Positions 53,201 through 62,527 are shown, counted from the first letter of the stretch. The stretch is 64,000 bases of DNA from Planctomycetaceae bacterium (GCA_016794985.1 JAEUIQ010000084.1:62001-126000); one strand, 5' to 3'. Notes: generated by a model not told the origin, from the letters alone. Made by a program: numbers and translations.

Positions 53201-54229
53201 TGGCTGCCCCAGAATCAATTCGTACAACGTCGCCGCCAGCCCGTAGATATCGCAGCGATGATCATGTTGACCGCGTAAACGCTCGGGTGCTAAGTACTTC
53301 AGCGTGCCAACCACGTCGCCTGTCTTGGTCAAGGACGGATCGTCATGTCCCGAAGAGTCATCAAATCTCGCCAATCCAAAGTCAGTGACCCAAGCGTTCC
53401 CTTCCGAATCGATCAAGATGTTCGATGGCTTGATATCCCGATGCAAAATGCCACGCTGATGAGCATAGGTCAATGCTTCCGCAATTTGTAATGCGATGCG
53501 AGCCGCATTTATATAAAGCACCGGATGTCTTTTCGAATTCTCAAGAACACGATTCATGGCGGCTGAGTGATTAGCACCAAGAGCAAGTTCAGAATCGCTC
53601 TTTAGTGCTCGGATTTTCTCGCTGTCATGACGAACACCCACTTCCCCTAATTCGACGTGCTGAAATCTTGCTGTGAACGAGTCTTCAGGTGACAAACAGG
53701 CCAATTCGCGAATCACTTGATCCAGGCTTTGGCCAGAGATAAACTGCATCGCATAATACCCAACCTCATGCTCTTCGCCGACATCGAACACAGGCACTAT
53801 ATTGGAGTGGTGCAATTGGGATGCTAATCTTGCCTCCCGGCGAAATCGCTCGATCGACTTGGCATCCTGCAACAAGTGACGTGAGATAACCTTTAACGCA
53901 ACGCGACGTTGTAAAGACAGTTGAATTGCTTCGTAGACGATTCCCATTCCACCACGGGCAATTTCACGCAAAATCAAGTATCCGCCAATCGTCGAGTTGG
54001 CTTGCTGGACAATCTCCGGGGCAGTCGCCTCGGTGTGAGCAACTTCGACGGCGGGTTTGTTCTCCTCCATGAAGTACAGCGCGGAAAACAAATCACGAAT
54101 TTGATCGGCGATGTCGGGGTTTTCAGCACAGCGTTGCTCAATTTCAGGCGTACTTCCCTGCCGAGCTTGCGCAACCAGCTCATCGAGAATCTGCCCCAAT
54201 CGTTCTTCTTCACTCGGGCCCGGTTGCAT
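50246..54229 (-). CDS. Large Ser/Thr protein kinase with WD40-like and TPR-like regions
   Basis: A 1327-residue Hanks-type kinase. Kinase domain about 84-410: Gly loop ARGGMG (92-97), Lys113, HRDIKPSN (Asp265), DFG (283-285), YLAPERLRG. A stretch of about 60 residues (about 176-238) sits between the usual alphaD and alphaE. A membrane segment (VTGLAMVLLMAVALLATFFA, about 428-447) is followed by a long WD40-like propeller region (ALSPDGRFIAYRGL, AVAFSPDGRWLATSD, TPDGHHLVGIAAQGM). The C terminus has a TPR-like pair (NPSYRNTLGLAYYRVGKLEE). It lies 86 bases downstream of a sigma factor gene on the same strand. The start is the ATG at 54229, AAGG eight bases before it. Confidence 0.93.
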   Translation of the reverse strand: MQPGPSEEERLGQILDELVAQARQGSTPEIEQRCAENPDIADQIRDLFSALYFMEENKPAVEVAHTEATAPEIVQQANSTIGGYLILREIARGGMGIVYEAIQLSLQRRVALKVISRHLLQDAKSIERFRREARLASQLHHSNIVPVFDVGEEHEVGYYAMQFISGQSLDQVIRELACLSPEDSFTARFQHVELGEVGVRHDSEKIRALKSDSELALGANHSAAMNRVLENSKRHPVLYINAARIALQIAEALTYAHQRGILHRDIKPSNILIDSEGNAWVTDFGLARFDDSSGHDDPSLTKTGDVVGTLKYLAPERLRGQHDHRCDIYGLAATLYELILGQPLFQAVDRIHLVDLVTNHEPARPASLDRRIPRDLETIILKGLSKDPEKRYQSGQQIADDLRLFLLDRPIQARRVTWIEKTISWCRRNPAVTGLAMVLLMAVALLATFFAINRALSSERDLATNARNNAIVLLDRARQAEQAAAVSAVVNDIAAYRMTREPELTRQLERLKDVSSQDLPSDLRIKVRNELISCLLRDDWYTSSLPIERPAMDVAFDSRHGRVCTLGNTGELELIDFESGASLAKSKRLFPFHFISFSPGGDYLVLYSRGGDHSIVRVSDLTEVETSHRLAVGCVVSDSSHRMAYWHEHLITVEKMDPGVEQRVLLHHPTEELIDAAALSPDGRFIAYRGLTKLVVVEVDSGKIVHQRRIEGGIAVAFSPDGRWLATSDETGRLLVLDASTLEPRVKTTAFNDQIFKICWDQDSRLLVLQTWGRQTAVVNPWTQETLVRTRKQLDEHRMFFRDGYLGCRYHEGKLDLLHWRSGLAQDFSAGPRRLSEVLVQVSIHPNLPILVGHTQDRFLWFEFPSGRLLFESNGVQPLATRFSQDGKRLVLIDQMMIQDWQIEAKPGSGEIAIRAEKWKKHQLLEDQIWSFVYAMYVRPDLQSGLVIKPNETIAELDLRTGELIKKIGESMDGEISPLGDGHICGISGWLLQYITIIDTRSGEVLGQLDTGPYSRIFADQNLKTIATTNEQFIEFWTLHPLARTGQKIPHPVQHGQVVWHPNGQHLVTQTESSKLDIRSVDTLDSVGQLQTSPDVVYTQMHFTPDGHHLVGIAAQGMIRVWHLSRLREALRDWGLDWESSPAGSVGVLERIPSDDRSSQSRLNSGQPWKFDLTEAQTFVDLKASLMADLARGMHSQNSSDLYSNYLAWLLLHANRSLEEAREAEQIATSLVERNPDNPSYRNTLGLAYYRVGKLEEARDVLEKNYQNRFGTVNAIFDAVILALVHKQLGNDSQAAKYLTITDQLRFETNDVSTVWVEQLNRLRGEY

Positions 54230-54315
54230 CACATCGCCTTGCGTATCGCTTGAATATCGTGGGCACACCCTAAATCCGACGGCTAAAAAACATCCTTCGT
54301 TGAGCCTGAAAAAAA

Positions 54316-54945
54316 CTAGAATTCCTCGTCCATGGCACCAAGGGCTGACTTTAACCGACCCAGGGCACGAATGTACCGATTGTTCGCAGCTGTCGGTTGC
54401 AGTCCTAACACCGCAGCGGACTCGGAATTGCTGAGTTCTTCAAAGTGCCGCAGCACCAAGATTTCCCGATCGATTTCTTCCAATTGCTCCAAAGCCTTCT
54501 GCAACCTCATGCGGCGTTCCTGCATCACGGCAACGCTGCTGGGCGATGTCAGTTTTCCTACCAATTTGGCTGCAATCGCGGCTGAAGTGGCGGAGGGAAA
54601 TGAGTTTGGGATCAGGCGAACTTCGCGTGCGGCGTTGCGGCTACGGACGCCTAAGTGCCGACGAAAAGCCGCCGCCAATCGTTGGCCGGTCAGGGCGCGC
54701 AACCACACGTAGAACGGAACCGTTGGGTTAGCGATATACTCCGGCAATCTTTGCGATGCATCGATCATCGCTTCTTGAATCACATCCGATGCATCAAATC
54801 GTGCCCGCACCAAATTCGGTATGCGAACGTCGATCATGGCCCGCAATCGTGAACGATGCTCCTCCATCACCGCACCCCAGATTCGATCGTCAATGCAAGC
54901 CTGCTTCAAACGTTCCAGTGTCGCCTCGTTCTCGGCTGACGTCAC
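54316..54945 (-). CDS. RNA polymerase sigma-70 family factor upstream of the large kinase
   Basis: About 209 residues. Region 2 is visible as LVRARFDASDVIQEAMIDAS, VPFYVWLRALTGQRLAAAFR. Region 4 is visible as EQLEEIDREILVLRHFEELS, NSESAAVLGLQPTAANNRYI, RALGRLKSAL, a helix-turn-helix. The start is put at GTG 54945 because GGAGG lies six bases before it; an upstream GTG at 54951 directly abuts that site. Together with the kinase it forms the usual planctomycete sigma/kinase set. The sigma is expected to respond to the kinase, by analogy. Confidence 0.9.
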   Translation of the reverse strand: MTSAENEATLERLKQACIDDRIWGAVMEEHRSRLRAMIDVRIPNLVRARFDASDVIQEAMIDASQRLPEYIANPTVPFYVWLRALTGQRLAAAFRRHLGVRSRNAAREVRLIPNSFPSATSAAIAAKLVGKLTSPSSVAVMQERRMRLQKALEQLEEIDREILVLRHFEELSNSESAAVLGLQPTAANNRYIRALGRLKSALGAMDEEF

Positions 54946-55003
54946 GATCACCCTCCGCGCATCAACAACTACCAGTTCTAACGCCTTTTAATATTATTCG
55001 AGA

Positions 55004-57577
55004 TCAAGTTCGCGATCTAGACCGGCGACGAATTACCAGCCCGAGGCCCATCAATCCGTCCAACAGCCCCGTACTTGGTTCGGGGACTGCCGTAAAAAGG
55101 TAGACACCGTTGCCATTGGACTCGCCGCGGCGGTAATCGATAAACAGATCAATACCGCCAAAATTGCCTACCAAGTCCCCATCGCTGAAATTCCGAAATC
55201 GTCCCAGCAGGCTCCCGTCAACCACACCAATGTCGAAAGTCTGGTTGTAGTCCAATGTGAATCCATCGATCAAACGAATGTCAAGAATTCCATCCAACTG
55301 AAAATCCCCCGTGACTCGCATCTGATCAAATTGACCCACATTCAGCCCTGCCAATTCGATCAAGGTCGTCGAGTTCCCCAACAACGTCAGGTTGCCACCA
55401 TACAATACACTGGCTGCCGAGTTACCAGGGCTGAGCGTTCCCAACACATTGACATTGCCACCCATTTCGAATCCGCCTGTGCCAGAATAAGTACCGAGAA
55501 TATCGACCGAACCATCCTTATCCACTTGCATCTGTCCGTTTTGCACCAAGTCACCTAAGACAGAAACATTGGCACCGCTGTCAATGATCAAGGCGCCTGC
55601 GTCGTAGTTATTGATGTCTCCATTGATACTAGAGTTTCCGCCAGTTACATGAATCAAACCCCGAGTATCAATCCCTCCGTTCATAACATTCAAGATTCCA
55701 TTGCGAAGCATGATACTACCTTCGGGCGACTGCTGGAGTCGGGCACTGACGCTCAGAGAACCTGAGTCAACCGAGATACGACCGGCCTGTTTGAACGAAC
55801 CGTTCGTGAAGCGAAGTTGATCGCCCGGGCGAACATCGATGGTGCCACCAACTTGATTTGCGAATGCTCCTCGAATTTCCCCGGATCCCGTCAAGACTCC
55901 ATTCGCGACTATTTCAACACCGTTGATCCCCTGCAGGATCGAGCTATCCTGTAAATCGAGCGTGGACACGCCCGCCCCTCCACCCAACAACAGGGTCCGC
56001 ACCGTCGTTGTTCCAACCGGCCCTTGAACGTTGACATCAAGGTTGGCATCAATTCTCACATCATGCACATGGGCTGGATTGAGCCCCAGTGTCCAATTCG
56101 ATTGTTCAGACCATTGCCCATCATTCTCCACTCGCCAACGCAGAACAGGCGTCCAGATAGCGCCAACGTTCGAACCGTCAACCAATCTTGCCGTGTATGC
56201 AATTTGTCCCAACTCGTTCAGGTGAGAGATATGTGCGTCTCGTACTAGGCTCCCGAATTGGGAATCTCCACGACGTGCAACGGTAAACGAATCAATGCCG
56301 TCTCCTGTAAAAACACCTACACCCTCACTGAGTCCGGGCGAATTCGCGATCGACGCATTAAACGCGACTTGACCGGACTCGTTGTGCCGTATCGCAAGAA
56401 TGGACGATTGATTTTGGTCCGTAAAAGAAGTAAACATGTTCAGTCCATCTGGGGTTAAATCAAGTCTTTTGGCGATTACCGCACCCGCCCCACTGTTGTG
56501 GTCATAACGGTGAATCGCATCTGCCTGCGATCCTGCCACATCCTGATAGCTAGGCAGATAAACAAGATTTCCTTTGGATGTCAGGCTCCGATCCGAAAAA
56601 TTAACGAACCTGTCCATAACATGCATTCCGTCGGGCGAGGTATCTCCGGTACGTAAGAGTTGCTGAATGCTGCTTCCATTTCCCGAAAAGAGGCCTTCGT
56701 CCGATCCGCCAAAGGTGCTCGTAAAGAAAACTTCACCGTTATCGAGAATTCCACGCGAGAATACATCTTTAAATTTCGAAACTCCATCGGGCGCCAACTG
56801 CTCCGAGCGCACTATTTCAGTCATGGTTCCGTTCGTCCATCGGTAGACCCCACTTTCATTGGGAGCGTTTTGCAAAAAGGAACTAAATGCAACTTGCGCA
56901 GAAGGATTGATCGAGACTCGATCAAAGCGGTTGAATTGGCCAAACGCTCCGGGGACTTGTTCGCCGACTCGTGCGACAACCTGACGGTTATCTCCCTGCC
57001 AATGGACCAGCGATTCGCTGGCTGCGGAACCGAACCAAACTCTACTGACACCTTCATCGGAACTATTGCTGGACGTCTCGAATACGTCAGATACGGACTG
57101 ACCCTGGATCACGTCACCGAAACCGATAATTCGTCGAAGGGGACCACCGGACCCTTGATATGGTCCTTGGTTAGGTTGGTCATCATGAAACGTTACCCGC
57201 CCGTCATCGTCAAATCGATAGAGTACAAATCCGCTGAAAAAACCACCTCCCGGCCGTTCTTGACCCTCGACCGCAATTTCAATCTCCGTGTTGCCACTAG
57301 ATCTCATCAACTGCCTGAGTCCACTACCGTCCCGGAATCGAAAGCCCGCATACTCCCCCTGATTGTTCAACTGAATCCCATATATCTCGCCCAGTACATC
57401 GAGTCGGCTCTGACTCCAAGCGGAGCTTGAGATAGCAATCAAAACAAGAAATATACCGGCACACGCACGAGACGATCGACCTAGGATGAACTCGGATGGC
57501 TTATTCAGCAAGCGTTGCACTTTTGGGAGTCTTGTGACGGCACTGGAATTCATAATCGTTGGTCCGTAGTCGTTCAT
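55004..57577 (-). CDS. PEP-CTERM protein with repeat-type N-terminal part and shared C-terminal module
   Basis: An 857-residue exported protein. An N-terminal signal with a long basic lead (hydrophobic about 39-54, SAWSQS) is followed by repeats of the kind NNQGEYAGFRFRDG, SGQVAFNASIANSPGLSEGV, LNELGQIAYTARLVDGSNVG, typical of a tandem-repeat beta-propeller-like region. A beta-helix-like stretch (GVEIVANGVLTGSGEIRGAF) follows. The last about 110 residues (YNQTFDIGVVDGSLLGRFRN, GDLVGNFGGIDLFIDYRRGE) end in the PEP-CTERM signal VPEPSTGLLDGLMGLGLVIR-RR. Such proteins are cleaved by exosortase and kept at the envelope. The start is at the ATG with GAGAAA; ATG 57553 is also possible. Confidence 0.85.
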   Translation of the reverse strand: MNDYGPTIMNSSAVTRLPKVQRLLNKPSEFILGRSSRACAGIFLVLIAISSSAWSQSRLDVLGEIYGIQLNNQGEYAGFRFRDGSGLRQLMRSSGNTEIEIAVEGQERPGGGFFSGFVLYRFDDDGRVTFHDDQPNQGPYQGSGGPLRRIIGFGDVIQGQSVSDVFETSSNSSDEGVSRVWFGSAASESLVHWQGDNRQVVARVGEQVPGAFGQFNRFDRVSINPSAQVAFSSFLQNAPNESGVYRWTNGTMTEIVRSEQLAPDGVSKFKDVFSRGILDNGEVFFTSTFGGSDEGLFSGNGSSIQQLLRTGDTSPDGMHVMDRFVNFSDRSLTSKGNLVYLPSYQDVAGSQADAIHRYDHNSGAGAVIAKRLDLTPDGLNMFTSFTDQNQSSILAIRHNESGQVAFNASIANSPGLSEGVGVFTGDGIDSFTVARRGDSQFGSLVRDAHISHLNELGQIAYTARLVDGSNVGAIWTPVLRWRVENDGQWSEQSNWTLGLNPAHVHDVRIDANLDVNVQGPVGTTTVRTLLLGGGAGVSTLDLQDSSILQGINGVEIVANGVLTGSGEIRGAFANQVGGTIDVRPGDQLRFTNGSFKQAGRISVDSGSLSVSARLQQSPEGSIMLRNGILNVMNGGIDTRGLIHVTGGNSSINGDINNYDAGALIIDSGANVSVLGDLVQNGQMQVDKDGSVDILGTYSGTGGFEMGGNVNVLGTLSPGNSAASVLYGGNLTLLGNSTTLIELAGLNVGQFDQMRVTGDFQLDGILDIRLIDGFTLDYNQTFDIGVVDGSLLGRFRNFSDGDLVGNFGGIDLFIDYRRGESNGNGVYLFTAVPEPSTGLLDGLMGLGLVIRRRSRSRT

Positions 57578-57724
57578 ACTGATTTCTCGTGCGCCTTTGA
57601 TTGTTACAGCCAGTCCTGTCGAACTTGCTCTTGATGTCCCGTATCTAAATCCGCTCTCGAACGATTGGGTTTATTTCAGAGAACACTTCAAGTCTCTAAG
57701 GCCCTCAATAACAGGAGGCGGCAC

Positions 57725-60700
57725 CTACTTGGTTGACGAACAAGTGAAAATGAACGACTTGGTTCTTACCCTACGACGCATTACCAGACCGAGGCCCCAC
57801 AGACCGACCAACAGCCCAGAAGTTGGTTCGGGCACTGCAGTAAAAAACGACACCCCATTGCCGCTCATTCCGCCGGATCGATAATCGATGAACAAATCAA
57901 TTCCGTTGAAGTTTCCAATCAAATCGCCATCGTTGAAGTTGGAGAATTCTCCGAAGAGGTGGCCGTCGACGACACCGATCTCGAAGGTTTGGTTGTAGCT
58001 CAAACTAAACCCGTTGATGAGCTTCACATCCAAGAGCCCGCCAAGTTGCAAGTCGCCACCAACAAATAATTGATCAAACTCTCCTCCGCCCGATCCGCCC
58101 AATTCGATTTCAGTAAAAGCAGTGTTATCCAAAATCAAATCGCCGCCAAAACTCACAGCCGCAGGACTGTGTCCGGGACGAAGATCGCCCATGATATGCA
58201 CAGACCCTAGTCCCGTGCTGCCGCCATTGTATGAACCAAGGAAAACCGCGCTACTGTTTTGGCTGACACTGATATTCATGTTGCCAACGGCCATTTCAAC
58301 GTCGTCATAGAAGGTTGTCGTGCTGCCACCGGCGACCACCAGCACGCCATTGCTTCCGTTTTGGACATCGCCCAATACATCGGCGAATCCACCGCTGAAA
58401 GCCATCACGCCATTGTTGGTCCAACCGCCATTGGCCGCGAAAACGCCGCGACCCGCAATCATGCCACCGGCGACGTTGGTCATACTGCCTTCGAATTCAA
58501 TCAATCCACCGAAGTTATTGATCTCGCCGGCATTCGAATTGTTCGTGCCGCCAAAATACAGCGACTGGTTGGCTAGTGTGCGAAGTTCTCCAGTGGCCGT
58601 GTTGGTGACTTGAGCGTTGAGTTCTCCATTACCGTGCAGTCGTCCTGAGTTCACCAGATTGACTTCCAGTGTATCCACCGCGTTATTCGATAACCCCGTG
58701 AGCGATAAGGCCGCCGTAACACCGGTGTTCAACAAATTGCCCGCCAACGACCCGCTGGTGGCGCTTATCCGACTGAAACTGGTTAGATTGGTCGTACCAA
58801 ATTCGAAACGTCCACCATTCACATTCACCGTACCGCTGGCGTTGATCGTCGTGTTTCCGCCAACACTGACTAAGCCGCTATTATTGATGTTTAACGTGCC
58901 GGTACCTTCACCGCCAACCGTAAGGTTTGTTGAATTCAGCCATATCGAACCGGCATTCGTCACCGTGGCGGTTCCCGCGCTAGACGCGTCCAATCCAACC
59001 ATGCCCACATTGCTAAAAACTTTGCCGCCACTTTGAACGTTTAGCGAACCAGAACCAGGACCACCAACGGTCAAAGTGGAACTGCTGATTTCACCGCCGT
59101 CTTGAATTCGCAGGGTTCCGGTTCCAAATTTGCCGACCGTTAGGGAACCTGAATTAATCCAATTCGACCCAACTCCTGCGATCGTCACAGTTCCAATGCC
59201 GCCAAAACCGATATTGCTGTTTTGACTCGACACTTCACCACCGGCTTCTACGGCAAGCATACCGCTTCCATTAACACCGACCATTAATGAGCCAGTATTG
59301 GTCCAACGGGATCCAGCACCTGTTACGACAACTTCTCCATTAGAATAACTCCCTGAGCCTATGATTGAATTGCCGCTCTCGACACGGCCGCCAGCTTGAA
59401 TGTTTAGAGTTCCATCTGTCGAACCGCCGATGTGGAGCATCCCCGAATTCAGCCATCTCGATCCTCCACCGGCCACCGTGACGGTTCCAGAACCGGTAAG
59501 GCCAACGCCAATAGATCCGAACGCACTTGAAACTTCGCCACCTCCGAGGACATTCAATACTCCAACTCCTTGCCCTCCCACGTTCAGGTCGTTGGCAACG
59601 ATCCAGCGGGAACCGACACCGTTGAGAGTGACTGTTCCATTCGAAGTTGATGCCGAGCCGATCATCCCGGAACCGCTATTCACGCTTCCACCTGATTCAA
59701 TATTTAGAGAGCCATTTCCCGAAATGCCAATTGTCAGGAGTCCCGAGTTCAGCCAGTTCGAACCTAGGCCGGTCACAAGGGCGGTGCCAGAGACGGATGC
59801 GTTTGCTCCAATTACCCCATTTACACTGGATGCTTCTCCTCCCATTAATAGATTCAAGGCCCCATTGCCAGCTCCTCCAATAGTCAAAAGACCAGAGTTT
59901 GACCACTTCGAACCAACATCCTGCACAGTGACGGCACCATTACCCGCTCCAGACATTCCCGAGCTTCCTACGGTTCCATCCACACTGGCGACCTCTCCGC
60001 CCGCCTTTACATCCATAAATCCATGCCCGGAATTCCCAACGATCAAGTCGCCGCTGATCATCCAATGGGAACCGGTGCCTTCGATTGCGACGATGCCATG
60101 GTTGCCACTCGTTGAGTGCACATAACCACTGATTGTGCCATGACTGCTGAATACGCCGCCACCATTTTGGACGGCAAGAGTACCTGTACCGCCGGCACCG
60201 ACTGTTAACGCGGAAGTTGTCCACTTGGAACCCACCCCCGTAACATTCGCACCACCTTGAGATAGTGTTCCAATAATAGTAGTCCCGCTCGTTACTTCGG
60301 CTCCATTCTCGACCAAAAGACTATTGCCTAAACCGACGTAACCAATGCTCAAGACTCCCGAGTTATCCCAACGCGATCCAATACCCGAAACGGCCACTTC
60401 CCCGCGAAGCAAGAGTCCGTTTGTATTAGTAACCTGCCCCCCGGCATTGATAGTGAGTGAAGCGGTCGCTCCACTGCCAATGGCCAAATCCCCCGAATTC
60501 ACCCACCGAGAACCGAGGCCTTGGACGGTCACGCTCCCGGAACTTCCGGCGGCACTACCGATTGAGCCATTCGCGTTCGCGACTTCACCGCCGTCTTGGA
60601 TCAAAAGCGATCCACTGCCGTTTTGGCCGATCACGAGATTTCCTGTGTTCGTCCATCTCGAGCCAACACCATTGACTGCCACGACGCTGTTGCCGCTAGA

Positions 60701-61375
60701 ATACAGTCCGACAACGCCACTGATGGTCGTCGCTTCCGCGCCGTTAGTGATATTCACTGTCCCGTCGACTTGCAACGATTGGGCCGAGAGGCGAGTGCCA
60801 TTCGGATTTAGTCCATCGAGGTTGAGCTTGGCACCATCTGAGACAATAACTCCACCATTATTAAATGCGTTCAAGTGGAGCCCTCGCATGGTGAACACGG
60901 TCGCCGGCCCTGAAATCTCCATCGAACTTTGATGGGTGGCACCAACTTTTAATTCGTACTGCGAATCCCCAAAGTTATTGATTGTATAATCGCCCGCTAT
61001 GAATCGAAGCTGATCCACAGCCCGATTACCAGTGTCATTACCCCAGCCAACCACGCCGGGCGCAGCGATGGAGAACTCGGCGATGTCAAACGCTCCGGGA
61101 GGCCCGCCGCCTGGACTCCAATTCGCAGCGTTGTGCCAATAAACGCCCGTGTTATTCCATGTATAGGTCGTTTGTGAAAATGCTGTTTGCGGAGCGAGTG
61201 CCGCCAACACTGCGACCGACGCACCCAGCAACCACTTGCACAAACCCGACTGACGCTTCTCTTGGGGTTGAGAACCGCCGCTGCGGTTCGCACGATTGGC
61301 AACCTCCAAATGCCGCTGATTTTGCGATTCAATACGTTGGATTCGACTCATTCGGCGGTTGGCAAAACGGATCAC
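57725..61375 (-). CDS. PEP-CTERM protein with about 12 T5SS/PEP-CTERM-associated repeats
   Basis: A 1216-residue exported protein. A basic lead of about 45 residues precedes the signal hydrophobic core (WLLGASVAVLAALAPQTAFS). After YTWNNTGVYWHNAANWSPGG, a typical autotransporter-like start, come about 12 units of about 48 residues. Each has the plan V.G.GS.W.NSG.L.IG..G.G.L.I..GG.V and ends S..G.IG (about residues 215-870), the TIGR04393-like T5SS/PEP-CTERM repeat. A beta-helix part follows, then the same C-terminal module as the neighbour at 55004 (YNQTFEIGVVDGHLFGEFSN), ending VPEPTSGLLVGLWGLGLVMR-RR. GTG 61375 is chosen because GGAG precedes it; ATG 61351 lacks one. Confidence 0.9.
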   Translation of the reverse strand: MIRFANRRMSRIQRIESQNQRHLEVANRANRSGGSQPQEKRQSGLCKWLLGASVAVLAALAPQTAFSQTTYTWNNTGVYWHNAANWSPGGGPPGAFDIAEFSIAAPGVVGWGNDTGNRAVDQLRFIAGDYTINNFGDSQYELKVGATHQSSMEISGPATVFTMRGLHLNAFNNGGVIVSDGAKLNLDGLNPNGTRLSAQSLQVDGTVNITNGAEATTISGVVGLYSSGNSVVAVNGVGSRWTNTGNLVIGQNGSGSLLIQDGGEVANANGSIGSAAGSSGSVTVQGLGSRWVNSGDLAIGSGATASLTINAGGQVTNTNGLLLRGEVAVSGIGSRWDNSGVLSIGYVGLGNSLLVENGAEVTSGTTIIGTLSQGGANVTGVGSKWTTSALTVGAGGTGTLAVQNGGGVFSSHGTISGYVHSTSGNHGIVAIEGTGSHWMISGDLIVGNSGHGFMDVKAGGEVASVDGTVGSSGMSGAGNGAVTVQDVGSKWSNSGLLTIGGAGNGALNLLMGGEASSVNGVIGANASVSGTALVTGLGSNWLNSGLLTIGISGNGSLNIESGGSVNSGSGMIGSASTSNGTVTLNGVGSRWIVANDLNVGGQGVGVLNVLGGGEVSSAFGSIGVGLTGSGTVTVAGGGSRWLNSGMLHIGGSTDGTLNIQAGGRVESGNSIIGSGSYSNGEVVVTGAGSRWTNTGSLMVGVNGSGMLAVEAGGEVSSQNSNIGFGGIGTVTIAGVGSNWINSGSLTVGKFGTGTLRIQDGGEISSSTLTVGGPGSGSLNVQSGGKVFSNVGMVGLDASSAGTATVTNAGSIWLNSTNLTVGGEGTGTLNINNSGLVSVGGNTTINASGTVNVNGGRFEFGTTNLTSFSRISATSGSLAGNLLNTGVTAALSLTGLSNNAVDTLEVNLVNSGRLHGNGELNAQVTNTATGELRTLANQSLYFGGTNNSNAGEINNFGGLIEFEGSMTNVAGGMIAGRGVFAANGGWTNNGVMAFSGGFADVLGDVQNGSNGVLVVAGGSTTTFYDDVEMAVGNMNISVSQNSSAVFLGSYNGGSTGLGSVHIMGDLRPGHSPAAVSFGGDLILDNTAFTEIELGGSGGGEFDQLFVGGDLQLGGLLDVKLINGFSLSYNQTFEIGVVDGHLFGEFSNFNDGDLIGNFNGIDLFIDYRSGGMSGNGVSFFTAVPEPTSGLLVGLWGLGLVMRRRVRTKSFIFTCSSTK

Positions 61376-61664
61376 TTTCGCGTCTCCAAGAATTCGTAGA
61401 CTTCGCCCCTAGATCCGAATTCTGCCCAGCCACGCCACAATCCACCGACAAAATCGAAATTATCAGAAACATTTGAACCCCTCTAACCACAAGGACCGGC
61501 AAAGCCACCAGAAGACCCGACTAATCCTATTTTCTTCAACTTTCATGAAACTACCGGAAGAACCGGTGGACGCCTCCGCCACGCGCACAGAATCTACTTC
61601 CAAGGAGCCCGCCATTTGATGGTCGGGACAAAAAACCTCATTTGTTACCGGGAAAGAATTCGCT

Positions 61665-62456
61665 GTGAACCTACGAATCACTTGCTTGTGTTTGCTCTCG
61701 CTCATCCTGACCTACGTACCGTCCTTCAGTCGTGCCGATTACTTGGTCGCTGACTGGGGATACGGTGCGGTCTTGCGGTACTCGGATTCGGGTGAATTCC
61801 TGGGCGAGTTTGCGCACGGCGTTCATTCGGTTTCATTGGCTATCGATGGCGAAGGAAGTGTCTTTATCGCCGATCAGAGCGCTCGGTGCATTCATTGGTA
61901 CACAGCGTCTGGCATGTTCGTAACGACGCTGAAATGCGGCATACCGAATATGAGGACGATCGTCTTCGACAAAAAGCTGAAATGTCTGTATGCAACTCGC
62001 TGGGATGGTGGCGAAATATTCAAGATCACGCTCGATGGCACCGTCACCTTGCTTATCAATTCCGACATACCTCGTCTTGGACAATTGGCAGTCAGCTCCG
62101 ACGGACGAATTTATGCTCCGGACATTGTTCGTTCACAAGTTCGAGTGTTCGATACCAATGGGCAGGATCATGGCATATTCGTAAATGGATACACAATGAG
62201 TGCGGTCTGCGATTCAATGGATCATGTCCATTTGGTCTTAGAGGATCGGGTTTGTTCGTTCAATTCTCAGGCCCATCATCTATCCAGTTCCGATCGATCA
62301 ACTTCCGGTTGGGCACTGGCCGTAAACCATCAAGGCGATTTACTGTCGCTGAATTCCTTTAATCGGATTCGACGTTACTCGAATTCAGGAGTATGGATGG
62401 CAGATATCAATATTCCCGAAGCCTGGTTTGCTTTGGACATCGTTCATGTCGAATAA
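61665..62456 (+). CDS. Exported NHL-like beta-propeller protein
   Basis: A 263-residue protein with a GTG start after GGGAAAG and a signal peptide (CLCLLSLILTYVPSFSRA, to about 24). The mature part has blade-like repeats: VLRYSDSGEFLGEFAHGVHS, LAIDGEGSVFIADQSARCIH, LAVSSDGRIYAPDIVRSQVR, LAVNHQGDLLSLNSFNRIRR. These fit a small NHL/SGL-type six-bladed propeller, probably a binding protein rather than an enzyme. It is divergent from the large PEP-CTERM gene. Confidence 0.8.
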   Translation: MNLRITCLCLLSLILTYVPSFSRADYLVADWGYGAVLRYSDSGEFLGEFAHGVHSVSLAIDGEGSVFIADQSARCIHWYTASGMFVTTLKCGIPNMRTIVFDKKLKCLYATRWDGGEIFKITLDGTVTLLINSDIPRLGQLAVSSDGRIYAPDIVRSQVRVFDTNGQDHGIFVNGYTMSAVCDSMDHVHLVLEDRVCSFNSQAHHLSSSDRSTSGWALAVNHQGDLLSLNSFNRIRRYSNSGVWMADINIPEAWFALDIVHVE

Positions 62457-62506
62457 CTCACCCCAAGTTTGACTTGCTTGGACGGCGGCCGCCTGTTGCC
62501 GCTATC

Positions 62507-62527
62507 CCCGCAGCAGCCTACTGCGGG
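62507..62527. terminator. Possible hairpin after the propeller gene
   Basis: A perfect 7-bp stem (CCCGCAG/CTGCGGG) with a seven-base loop, 50 bases after the stop at 62456, followed by AAGATTTT. The T-run is short and not directly adjacent, so it is a weak terminator at best. Confidence 0.3.

Noticed and set aside
59400..60932. Long plus-strand frames opposite the repeat-rich PEP-CTERM gene
   Set aside because: They are Pro/Arg-rich mirror frames of the Gly/Ser-rich repeats on the other strand.
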